From: Spirochaetaceae bacterium
GTDB taxonomy: Bacteria; Spirochaetota; Spirochaetia; SZUA-6; Bin103
DNA: 15,091 bases
Assembly: GCA_026710565.1 (NCBI GenBank)
Contig: JAPOQV010000100.1
Coordinates: 1-15,091 of the forward strand
Reading direction: 5' to 3'
Position 1 is the first letter of the stretch. Each line of letters opens with the position of its first letter. Shown one piece after another: positions 7,313-14,010 of the stretch. The translations under genes and the position numbers were made by a program. Below the pieces are notes generated by a model that ran no database searches, had not been told where the DNA came from, and was given only the letters and a program-made list of their open reading frames with translations.

Positions 7313-7742
7313 AAGCCAGCAGAGGGCACAGTGGCCATCGCGGCCCAAGGCCCGAACACGGAACCGGGGGGTTGGCGCCTGAACCTCGATGAAGAAGCAG
7401 ACGCTGGCCGGCGCAGGGCTAGATCCTGCTTGACCTGCGGCGCGACTGCCGACGATCTGCCCGGGCGCAACCTGCTGCGCGGCCGTGCCGCCATCGAGCA
7501 GAGCCGGTCGACCGACGCTCGTGCGCTGCGACACCGGCGCCGAGTTCCTCGCCCGCCTCGGTCCCTCCTCTCCATCCTGACGCGCGGCGACTGACCCCGG
7601 ACGGAGCGCGTGCCGCGCTCCCGTCACCGAGGCCGCACCGCGGCCTCCGACGGCGCGAGTCGGGGCGTCAATCATCGCGTCGACGCCGGCGCCAGAACCA
7701 AACAGTTACGACGACGCGGCCTCCGCCGGGCACGCGGTGGCG
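7313..7742. other. Gene-poor spacer, no recognisable gene
   Basis: I see no convincing protein here. Open frames on both strands (for example plus 7289-7594, ending LSILTRGD) are Arg/Pro-rich and look like GC-driven noise, apart from the short repeat at 7585-7614. Part of 7615-7742 could be an unrecognisable extension of the intron fragment to its right. Confidence 0.5.
7585..7614 (+). repeat. Short direct repeat, right copy
   Basis: Counterpart of 5314-5343 in the same orientation (CGGCGACTGACCCCGGACGG then AGCGCGTGCCG). The pair flanks about 2.2 kb holding the GT22 gene, the TPR fragment and a spacer. Confidence 0.5.
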
Positions 7743-7799
7743 CCAGTGCAGGTACGGACTTCGCATCTTGTGACCCTATCATTCAACGCGGCTGGAGAG

Positions 7800-8053
7800 C
7801 CCGAATTCGTCGCTGTCCGGGAACCGTACGAACGCCTCCACGTCACCCCTGCGGGGTCGAGGATCCGCTCGGGTTGAGCAGCACCGAGCGCGTGCCGACG
7901 TAGAGCACGTCGGGCACGCCGCTCGCGGGGAAGCTCCGCGCCTACGTCCCCGCATCACCGGCGGCGAGACGCGACTTGGTCTTGTCGGTCGACGTCTTGT
8001 CGATCGACGAACACGACAAACGCACCGACGTACCGTACGTCGAACTCTCGCAC
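7800..8053 (-). pseudogene. Decayed PD-(D/E)XK nuclease fragments inside intron copy 2
   Basis: At 7917-7800 (minus) one frame reads VPDVLYVGTRSVLLNPSGSS to a TGA, and a second frame continues DVEAFVRFPDSDEFG. Both align with the plus-strand fragment at 10434 (REFDALYVGTRAVLLNETRS, then ARRFARFVESGEF), at DNA level too. A further piece at 8053-7955 reads VREFDVRYVGAFVVFVDRQD, possibly a second copy of the same motif. These belong to a family in which (E)FD-x-x-x-VG and ETKS-like motifs form the nuclease core. The Glu-Thr pair of the core is replaced by Pro-Ser, and frames are broken, so it is not functional. Confidence 0.5.
7980..8009. repeat. 15-bp tandem duplication
   Basis: TCTTGTCGGTCGACG and TCTTGTCGATCGACG lie head to tail with one difference. 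On the minus strand they encode VDRQD twice within the nuclease-like fragment. This looks like replication slippage. Confidence 0.6.
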
Positions 8054-8264
8054 TCCGGAGGTCTCGTCATCCAACGCGGCTGCCTCCTATGCCGGTTCCT
8101 GTCGGTCGGGCCAGCGGTCTGTCTCCAGCTTCCCTCAGATCCCGCCTCGCGAAAGGCGACCCATGCCTTTGACTCACCGTTCACCCTGCCGGACCGGTAG
8201 AGGACTTGGCATGCTCGGCGCACGCCGCACTTCCGGCGAGAGCCCATGCAGGGCGCAGAATCAG

Positions 8265-8296
8265 AAAAGCCGCCGGGAGTCGACTCCCGGCGGCTT
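8265..8296 (-). terminator. Intrinsic terminator of lipoprotein copy 2
   Basis: A perfect 30-base palindrome (8267-8296, arms AAGCCGCCGGGAGTC and its complement) is followed on the minus strand by TTTT. It starts about 40 bases after the lipoprotein stop codon. Its outer stem GCCGCCGGG/CCCGGCGGC is shared with the copy 1 terminator. Confidence 0.9.
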
Positions 8297-8336
8297 GGAA
8301 ACCCGACTGATTGTCGGATCGGCTAACTGCTCATCG

Positions 8337-9635
8337 TTACGGCGTGGTCACCGTAACGGCGACCGTGTGCGTGGTCGATTGAACAGGGTTATCAGCGGCA
8401 GCATCGGTACCCGACTCCGTTACTGTCACGGTCACCATTACGCTACCGACGTTCCGACCGAGGACTTCAATTGGGATACCGCTGAAAGGAGCACCGGTGG
8501 CTGTCCCCTCACCGAACTCGGCGATACCATTGGGCGCAACGAACTGCGGCTCGTAAGTGATCGTCATCAAGTCCGGACCTTCGTTGTTGTACGCATGGCC
8601 TATTACAACCCCTTCCGTATTGCCCGTATCCACGGTAACGGATCCGACGGCACTGTTGCTCATGAACGGCGCTTGGTCGACGGTCACGGTGACTTGGCGG
8701 GCGGCCGCGGGCACCATGGCTTCATTTCTATTCGTGGTGCTAATATCATCTGCGTCGGCTGCTGGTACCGGCAAACCGCCCTCGTCGACGGCCCACACCC
8801 ACACGGTCACTGGCGCGTTGGTACCGGCACCACCGTCGGTGGGACTCACTGGGGTGGTACCCGAGAGGCCGGTGATCCGGATGCCCGTCGCAGTTTTCAT
8901 GACGTCGATCTTGCCATCGGGGCCGCTTACATCGAAATCCCAATCAAGGGAGTCCCGGAGATTGTCGTCCATAGCGGTGAGATCAATCTCACAAACCTTG
9001 AGCCTGGCGCAGGTGATGGTTCTGTCCTCGGTGGGGTCCGAGACGTGGTAATCGCCATCGGGAGCGGCAGCATCTTGCGTGCCGACGGTCAGAGTGATCT
9101 CGGTGCCGACTGACTCGACGGTGGGTGCGATGTTTCCTCTCACCTTGACGTAGAGGACAGCACTTTCTCCATCGGTGTCCGTCGCTTCGACCAGGATCAG
9201 CGCATCGTCAGCATGAGTAGCCTCTGCCGTCGCGAACCCCTCGGGGACAGTCAGCGTCAGCATGCTTCCGTCCAACACGTAGTTGGCCGGGGCGACCCAC
9301 CCCTGTGTTCGGATGATCTTGAACGTCCGGCCGTCGGCGACTCCCCCGGTGAGGTACATGTTCAGGTCCATCGGCGGACGGGTGTCGGCGAGATCCGTTG
9401 CGTCATCGGTGTCATCCGTGATCGGATTGAAGATCACGACCGGGACGGAGGACGCCTCCAACGCATCGTCACCGGGGTCACCGTGTGTGCCGTCCGTGCC
9501 CGGGTTGCCGTCCGTGCCCGGGTTGCCCGTATCGCCCGGCTTCCCAGCGGGTCCAGCCGGACCGGCAGGACCCTGGCAGGCGATGAGGGCCACCAGGATC
9601 AGTGCCGTCAGCGGAAATGCGGCTACCTTTGCCAC
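8337..9635 (-). CDS. Collagen-like lipoprotein with Ig/cadherin-like body (copy 2), 432 aa
   Basis: The predicted precursor starts MAKVAAFPLTALILVALIAC with a lipobox Cys at residue 20, so it should be lipid-anchored in the envelope. A short collagen-like Gly-X-Y stretch follows (QGPAGPAGPAGKPGDTGNPG, then TDGNPGTDGTHGDPGDD). The remaining 380 or so residues are beta-rich, Thr/Val/Asp-rich, with repeated segments of Ig/cadherin type (LTVGTQDAAAPDGDYHVSD; TVTVDQAPFMSNSAVGSVTV; IEVLGRNVGSVMVTVTVTE) and a Cys-x5-Cys motif (CARLKVC) matching CAMLNSC in copy 1. GTG 9635-9633 is chosen as start since homology to copy 1 begins there; a GGAG abuts it closely. An ATG at 9677-9675 would add 14 residues and cannot be excluded. 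A terminator follows. The role is likely surface adhesion or display, but this is inferred from architecture only. Confidence 0.85.
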   Translation of the reverse strand: MAKVAAFPLTALILVALIACQGPAGPAGPAGKPGDTGNPGTDGNPGTDGTHGDPGDDALEASSVPVVIFNPITDDTDDATDLADTRPPMDLNMYLTGGVADGRTFKIIRTQGWVAPANYVLDGSMLTLTVPEGFATAEATHADDALILVEATDTDGESAVLYVKVRGNIAPTVESVGTEITLTVGTQDAAAPDGDYHVSDPTEDRTITCARLKVCEIDLTAMDDNLRDSLDWDFDVSGPDGKIDVMKTATGIRITGLSGTTPVSPTDGGAGTNAPVTVWVWAVDEGGLPVPAADADDISTTNRNEAMVPAAARQVTVTVDQAPFMSNSAVGSVTVDTGNTEGVVIGHAYNNEGPDLMTITYEPQFVAPNGIAEFGEGTATGAPFSGIPIEVLGRNVGSVMVTVTVTESGTDAAADNPVQSTTHTVAVTVTTP

Positions 9636-9900
9636 CTCCGGGACAATGTGGCGGCATTGCGACGGCACGTGACCCATCTGCGCGGGGACATGAAGTAGAA
9701 CGAGGTGTCTGCGCGGCGATATGAGCACGATCGAACAGCGTATGACGCTCCCCGGGGAACGGTCTTCGCAGCCGGCATGAGCCATTCTCATTGCCATCGA
9801 AATAGTTGCTCTGATTTCTCCGCTGCGGCAGGACCGGACCCCGGCTTCACGGTCTCGTCGCACCACGGACGGGTCTGTGAGTGACGGAGAGGGAGGAGCC
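9636..9900. promoter_or_regulatory. Divergent intergenic region
   Basis: This stretch separates the minus-strand lipoprotein from the plus-strand coiled-coil ORF and must hold promoters for both if they are expressed. It is less GC-rich around 9785-9825 (ATTCTCATTGCCATCGAAAT). I could not identify a convincing -35/-10 pair. A strong ribosome binding site (GAGAGGGAGGAGCC) sits at its right end before ATG 9901. Confidence 0.35.
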
Positions 9901-10092
9901 ATGGCGACGGAGGATCTGACCGGGCAACACCTCGATCCCGAGTCGTTGGTGGTTCGGATCATGGAGGAACTCCGCGAAGCTCAGCGGTTGCTATTGCGTG
10001 CGCAGCTCACCAACGAACTCCGGGGCACGCCGGCGCGGCTGCAGCAAATAGAGAAGGACATCGCCGAGCTCAAGGCCGACGTGGCTGGCTGA
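9901..10092 (+). CDS. Short coiled-coil protein, 63 aa, probably N-terminal part of a broken nuclease gene
   Basis: ATG 9901 follows a strong ribosome binding site (GGGAGGAG, four bases before the ATG region). The 63 residues are mostly helical with heptad-like hydrophobics (LVVRIMEELREAQRLLLRAQ, then ARLQQIEKDIAELKADVAG). Right after ADVAG the helix would continue in another frame (LKSDGAEPKTTTAKVVHDGD, then LKGSNLEMTVER), so a one-base shift near 10088 has cut a longer coiled coil. In related families, such a coiled coil precedes a PD-(D/E)XK-type nuclease domain, remnants of which follow here. It may still be translated as a small peptide, but its independent role is doubtful. Confidence 0.55.
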   Translation: MATEDLTGQHLDPESLVVRIMEELREAQRLLLRAQLTNELRGTPARLQQIEKDIAELKADVAG

Positions 10093-10394
10093 AGAGCGAC
10101 GGCGCCGAGCCGAAGACCACTACCGCGAAGGTCGTCCACGACGGTGATCTCAAGGGCTCCAACCTGGAGATGACCGTGGAACGCCCTGCACGAAGCGCCC
10201 GATGAATCTCGAAGAACGGGTCGCGCAGGCAGCCGACCAGGGGCGAATCTTCGAGCAGCAGCGACGACCAGGACGTGGTCGCGATCGCAGTCGAGGTCGC
10301 CAATCGGATAGACGGAGCAGACATCAGCGGCAGCCGCCGGCGTCCGTGGCGTGCCGCTTTACGCATAGATGTGACCGGGCGGTTCATCCGTTGA
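10093..10394 (+). pseudogene. Frameshifted remainder of coiled-coil PD-(D/E)XK-like gene
   Basis: Three frames each carry part of one protein: coil continuation to TGA 10203-10205 (LKGSNLEMTVERPARSAR), then MNLEERVAQAADQGRIFEQ from 10202, then DQDVVAIAVEVANRIDGADI from 10266 to TGA 10392-10394. The segment VVAIAVEVANRID resembles the core beta strand of nuclease-like domains with an EV-x-N variant. At least two or three indels are needed, so the gene is dead. The order fits the coiled coil encoded just upstream. Confidence 0.45.
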
Positions 10395-10433
10395 AGCGCC
10401 ACGGTCAGGTCGGCCGCTATCGAACGGGCGGAG

Positions 10434-10720
10434 ATGAACAAGCGCTGGGGCGAGTTGGCCAACAAGTGGGGTACCGTCGTCGAGGACATCGTCGCTCCCA
10501 GCGTCCGCCGCCTGGCCCGCGAGGTCTTCGATTGCGGCGAACTGCAGTACTTCGCAACCCGCGTGTCCCGCATCCGCAGCGACGACCCCGGCCGCGAACG
10601 CGAGTTCGACGCCCTCTACGTCGGCACCCGCGCGGTGCTGCTCAACGAGACCAGGTCATCGCCCCGCAGCAACGATGCCCGGCGCTTCGCGCGGTTCGTG
10701 GAGAGCGGCGAATTCGCAGG
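10434..10720 (+). pseudogene. 3'-truncated PD-(D/E)XK-type nuclease fragment
   Basis: From ATG 10434 the frame reads NKRWGELANKWGTVVEDIVA, PSVRRLAREVFDCGELQYFA, then REREFDALYVGTRAVLLNET and RSSPRSNDARRFARFVESGE. This arrangement, with EFD-x-x-x-VG and NETRSS in place of the usual ETK-S, matches a widespread family of uncharacterised proteins that begin with a coiled coil and end in a PD-(D/E)XK nuclease domain. Here Lys of the core appears as Arg. Similarity stops at about 10720, where the frame runs antisense into the next pseudogene. Upstream codons (IERAEMNKRW) stay open, so the true start may be lost. A related fragment lies at 7917-7800 on the other strand. Confidence 0.6.
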
Positions 10721-10744
10721 TGCTCAACCTGGATTCGATACCCA

Positions 10745-11465
10745 TCACATTCCCCAGACGGTAATCGGCGCCTCCGGGCCGGGCGACGGCTCGCGGCGGA
10801 AGATCTTCTCGTCCCAGCTCCTCTGCGGCGCGCGGTCGAAGACGATCAGGTGGCCGGAGGCCGCCCCGCACCGGTCCAGGTAGGCGCGCGTCTGCGCCAG
10901 CCCCTCGGCGATGGTCCGCTCCAGATCGCCGCGCCGCACCTTGCACTCCACCACGATCCGACGCTCGCTCCCGCCCTGCGGCCACACGATCAGCAGATCC
11001 ACTCGCCCCCGGCCCAGCGCGTACTCGTTCCAGCCGTCCACCGCCGTTGACGAGGCGCTGGAGGAACGCCTGCAGCAGCAACTGCGGGCCGGCCTCGTGG
11101 TACTGAGCGAAGCGCTGCACCCAGTGCTCGGAGTGCTCGCGGAAGAACGCCTGGAACGCCGCGATCAGCCGGTCCACGTTCAGGCGGCCGGCCGCGTCCA
11201 CGTACCATGCCGTCTTCTGCAGCAACCCGGCCTGCACCGCGTGGTTCAGATGCCGCGGGACCACCTCGGCGTAGATCGGGTTGGCGATGCGCGGGGTGCC
11301 GTCCGCCTCCTGGGCAACCAGCCCCAGGTCACAGACATAGGCGACGTCCTCGCTCGACCACTCCTGTCCGCCGTGTGCTGCCCGAGCAGATCCCGTATCT
11401 CCTGCTCCGAGCCACGATTCTGATCCCGGGGCAACCGGGCTTCCGTGTCGTCGTGAGGCAGACAC
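10745..11465 (-). pseudogene. C-terminal half of ATPase with PD-(D/E)XK nuclease domain, frameshifted
   Basis: On the minus strand one frame reads EWSSEDVAYVCDLGLVAQEA, then IANPIYAEVVPRHLNHAVQA and RFAQYHEAGPQLLLQAFLQR. It then shifts near 11020-11030, apparently by two lost bases, into EYALGRGRVDLLIVWPQGGS, RRIVVECKVRRGDLERTIAE and a terminal PITVWGM before TGA 10747-10745. GRVDLLI plus VVECKV gives the PD-(D/E)XK core (Asp, Glu-x-Lys). The family is P-loop ATPases with a fused C-terminal nuclease. The ATPase half is missing: beyond about 11390 a different frame (LVCLPHDDTEARLPRDQNRG) takes over, which I do not recognise. It ends tail to tail with the previous fragment, 24 bases away. Confidence 0.65.
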
Positions 11466-11539
11466 ACCAACTCACCGTTCAGCGCGCGGAAGCGGCCAGT
11501 GCCCGCTGCGTGCCGGCGTTCTCCGCGTGAGAACCGAGA

Positions 11540-12160
11540 GGCTATTGCCGGCCTTAAATCCCGAACGCCGCAGACTGAAGACGCTCGATGGAGGCTCCTA
11601 ACGAGCCCTCACCCGGCCGATCGGCTTCACCCATCCCGATCCAATCTGCCGGGCAAGACACCGCCGGCCCACCTCCGCGCCGAGGCGCAGTCTCCGTTGC
11701 GATCGGGCCCGCGCTGCGAGTCCGCGATCTCGCCTGACACGCCCCACCTCGGCCCTGCGGTGCCGGCGTTCTGCAGGACCTCGACCCCTTGTCCGTCGTC
11801 GGAGAACCGCTCACGGTCACCACTGTTAACTAAAAAGGCGCTATATCATCGCGTTCGATACGTATCGTTTATGGACACTCCAGGCGGGCCACGACTATGC
11901 TATGCCATGAACGGTTCAGGAGCACCGATCGCGGTCCGGGACCGAATCGCGCCGCCAGCGGAGGGATCTCATGCTACGAATGAGCCGACTCACGCATCGC
12001 CGACCCGCGCGAATGTTCCCGGCAATCGGTCGACGGTCGTTGCATGTCGGAGATTATGCCGGACTCCGGCACCACCCCGTCGCCTTGATGGACCGGACTT
12101 TGCCGCCGCTCGGCACGTTCGAGGCATGGCCGGCGTAGTCCATGGTGCGCTTTAGCGGAT
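11540..12160. other. Gene-poor region with one possible small ORF
   Basis: The long open frame on the plus strand here is Pro/Arg/Ser-rich without domain logic and I do not accept it. At 11825-11875 the DNA turns locally AT-rich (TTAACTAAAAAGGCGCTATA) and includes a perfect 12-base palindrome CGATACGTATCG (11856-11867), which could be an operator or element end. A small ORF with a ribosome binding site starts at 11971. Nothing else is recognised. Confidence 0.4.
11971..12138 (+). CDS. Hypothetical small protein, 55 aa
   Basis: ATG 11971 is preceded by GGAGGGATCTC, a well-placed Shine-Dalgarno. The product is Arg-rich at its start (MLRMSRLTHRRPARMFPAIG) and ends LGTFEAWPA before TAG 12136-12138. 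I recognise no family. The ribosome binding site is the only support; it could equally be a fragment of a decayed gene, since the next stretch is clearly degenerate. Confidence 0.25.
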   Translation: MLRMSRLTHRRPARMFPAIGRRSLHVGDYAGLRHHPVALMDRTLPPLGTFEAWPA

Positions 12161-12164
12161 CCGG

Positions 12165-12430
12165 ATGGATCTGGAACCGGGAGTGTGGGATGAATTGTGG
12201 GGAGCGCGTCAGGCCACCTGCCTCGTCGCAATACGGCGACAATACCGGGACTACGATCGTGATCGAACGGACCGAAGGAGCGGCAATACCTGGCGGAGAT
12301 TGCGCGCTCGGTCGTCGATGGTCACATGAATTACCCGCGATATAGCGGCGCGGGACCATCGACAGTACCCATGCGGAAGACCTCAGGGAAAGGTACATTA
12401 CCCTCCTGCGACGGCGGTCGGGATCACGAT
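12165..12430 (+). pseudogene. Decayed ORF of unknown family upstream of istA
   Basis: Three successive frames carry protein-like sequence: MDLEPGVWDELWGARQATCL and VAIRRQYRDYDRD from 12165; ERQYLAEIARSVVDGHMNYP and RYSGAGPSTV from about 12281; HAEDLRERYITLLRRRSGSR from 12370. Each step needs a one-base shift. Read together they give one plausible helical protein of about 90 residues. I do not recognise it. The last frame runs open into the istA frame. Confidence 0.4.
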
Positions 12431-12483
12431 GCATGCCCGCGTCGATCGAGCGCTCGAAGGTGTCCCGGGAGGCCCGGCACCCC

Positions 12484-13992
12484 ATGAGCTATCGACGGAT
12501 GAACCATCGGGACCTGTGGGAGATCTACCGGCGCTGGCGGGCCGGACACTCGTTGGCGGGGATCGCCGCCGGCGAGCGGCGCGAGCGCAAGACGGTGCGG
12601 CGCTACCTGCGGGGATTCGCCGAGCTGGGCCTCGACCGCAACGGCCACGGGGTCGACCGGCAGCGGTTCTACGATATGGTCACGCCCCTGCTGGCCGGCA
12701 ACACGCGACGGCCCGCGCCGGCGACCGAGCAGTGGCTGCCCCATCGCGAGGAGCTGCGGGAGCTCATCGGTCGCGCGAAGGACCCGCTGACGCCGAAGAG
12801 CGCCTACCTGGTGCTAAAGGCCAGGTACGGCCTGGGCGGCAGCTACGAGACGTTCAAGCGCCTGACGCGCGCCGAGGGACTCCGCCGGCCTGAGCGGCCG
12901 CGCACCATCCGCATCGAGCCGCCCCCGGGGCAGGAAGCCCGGATCGACTACGGGCGCCTCGGGACCGTGGCCGAAGGCGGCGCCAATCGCGCGGTGTGGG
13001 CCTTCTGTGGTCAGCTTTCGCACAGCCGGCTGCCCTACGTCGAGTTCGTCCTGACCCAGGACCAGCACGGCTTCACCGGGAGCTTCGTCTCGATGTGGCA
13101 CTTCTACGGCGGCAGCACGGAGTTCGTGTCGCTGGACCACCTGCAGGCCGGCGGGCTCAAGCCGGACCTGTGGGATCCGCAGATCAACCGCGCTCTGGGC
13201 GAGGCGGCCGAGCACTACGGCGTGTTCATCGGTCCCTGCGGCCGCGCGGGCCGCGGCGCCGACACGGGCGGGATCGAATCGTTCGTGCCGGTGGCGCAGG
13301 AGCTGTTCCGTACGCTCACGGCGCAGGACGGAGAGGCGCCGCTGGCAGAGCTGAACGAGCGCGCCCGGCACTGGTGCCGGGAAGTCCATGGCCGCACCGA
13401 GCATGCGGCGACCGGCGTGGCGCCGATGGAGGCGTTCGCGCACGAGCGCACCGTGCTCAAGCCGTTGCCGGACCGACGATTCCAGGCGCCGGTGTGGAAG
13501 CGGGTCAGCGTCCATGAGGGGGACGGGTTTCTGAGCTTCGGCAGGATGCGTTTCTCGTTGCCGCCGGCCTGGCGCGGTCGCAGCGTGTGGGCGCGCTACG
13601 AGGCGCCTGCGCTGCGGTTGTTCGACGACCGGGAGCGGCTGATTCGGCAGTACCGGGTCGAGCCCGGCAAGCGCCTGTACTGGGTGGAGGAGGATTTCCC
13701 CGCGCAGGGGCGCCACGTGGTCGACCGTGGCTATCCGGCCCGGATCATCAGGCAGGGCCGGCCCTACGGCCAGGCCGCCGTGGACTTGCTGGTCGCGGTG
13801 CTGCAGCCGCACGCCTACGTGAACGCCCGGCCGGCGCGCGCCATGCTCGCGGTCATGGACGAACACGCCGGCCGGCCGTACTTCGACGAGGTGTGCCGCC
13901 TCGCCAGGCAGCGCTCGGTGCTGGTGCCGCAGACGCTACGGCGCATGCTGGAGGCCGCCGCCGGGGAGCCGACACCCACGCCCACCCCGTGA
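12484..13992 (+). CDS. istA: IS21-family transposase IstA, 502 aa
   Basis: The protein has an N-terminal helix-turn-helix (residues 8-45, DLWEIYRRWRAGHSLAGIAA), a DDE integrase core with Asp155 (QEARIDYGRLG), Asp218 (FVSLDHLQAGG) and Glu265 (ADTGGIESFV), and the C-terminal beta domain of IstA (residues 335-425). It catalyses DNA cleavage and strand transfer in IS21 transposition, normally with the AAA+ helper IstB. ATG 12484 is chosen since the HTH follows at once; an open frame reaches back to 12433 and beyond into decayed sequence. A GGGAGG lies 11 bases upstream. No istB follows: the next gene, 18 bases on, is an unrelated AAA-ATPase. The second Asp context (LDHLQAGG) differs from the usual DNLKxGV. 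IS ends were not found. Length is normal for the family. Confidence 0.88.
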   Translation: MSYRRMNHRDLWEIYRRWRAGHSLAGIAAGERRERKTVRRYLRGFAELGLDRNGHGVDRQRFYDMVTPLLAGNTRRPAPATEQWLPHREELRELIGRAKDPLTPKSAYLVLKARYGLGGSYETFKRLTRAEGLRRPERPRTIRIEPPPGQEARIDYGRLGTVAEGGANRAVWAFCGQLSHSRLPYVEFVLTQDQHGFTGSFVSMWHFYGGSTEFVSLDHLQAGGLKPDLWDPQINRALGEAAEHYGVFIGPCGRAGRGADTGGIESFVPVAQELFRTLTAQDGEAPLAELNERARHWCREVHGRTEHAATGVAPMEAFAHERTVLKPLPDRRFQAPVWKRVSVHEGDGFLSFGRMRFSLPPAWRGRSVWARYEAPALRLFDDRERLIRQYRVEPGKRLYWVEEDFPAQGRHVVDRGYPARIIRQGRPYGQAAVDLLVAVLQPHAYVNARPARAMLAVMDEHAGRPYFDEVCRLARQRSVLVPQTLRRMLEAAAGEPTPTPTP

Positions 13993-14010
13993 AATGAGTA
14001 GGATGTGCCG

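Larger units (their letters stand above)
7743..8258 (-). mobile_element. Orphan group II intron 5' fragment (domain I-like), copy 2, interrupted
   Basis: On the minus strand, 8258-8067 matches copy 1 from CTGCGCCC through GCAGCCGCGTTGGATGA. The match then breaks for about 270 bases and resumes at 7796-7743 (CCAGCCGCGTTGAATGA, AGGGTCACAAG, CGAAGTCCGTACCTGCA), again aligned with copy 1 (4576-4625). The 17-base word at the break is present on both sides (8083-8067 and 7796-7780, two differences), like a duplicated target or a tandem duplication. The intervening DNA encodes nuclease-like fragments. No reverse transcriptase is present. As in copy 1, the fragment starts directly behind a lipoprotein terminator. 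Intron identity is from memory of family motifs; the homology to copy 1 is seen directly. Confidence 0.55.

Noticed and set aside
7743..9635. Diversity-generating retroelement (variable lipoprotein plus RNA element)
   Set aside because: No reverse transcriptase is present and no adenine-specific template/variable repeat pair was seen between the two lipoproteins.
11499..12155. 218-codon plus-strand frame
   Set aside because: Composition (Pro, Arg, Ser) and lack of any domain pattern fit a GC-driven open frame; it crosses the better-supported small ORF in another frame.
12814..13866. 350-codon minus-strand frame opposite istA
   Set aside because: Shadow of the IstA frame, which carries HTH and DDE motifs.
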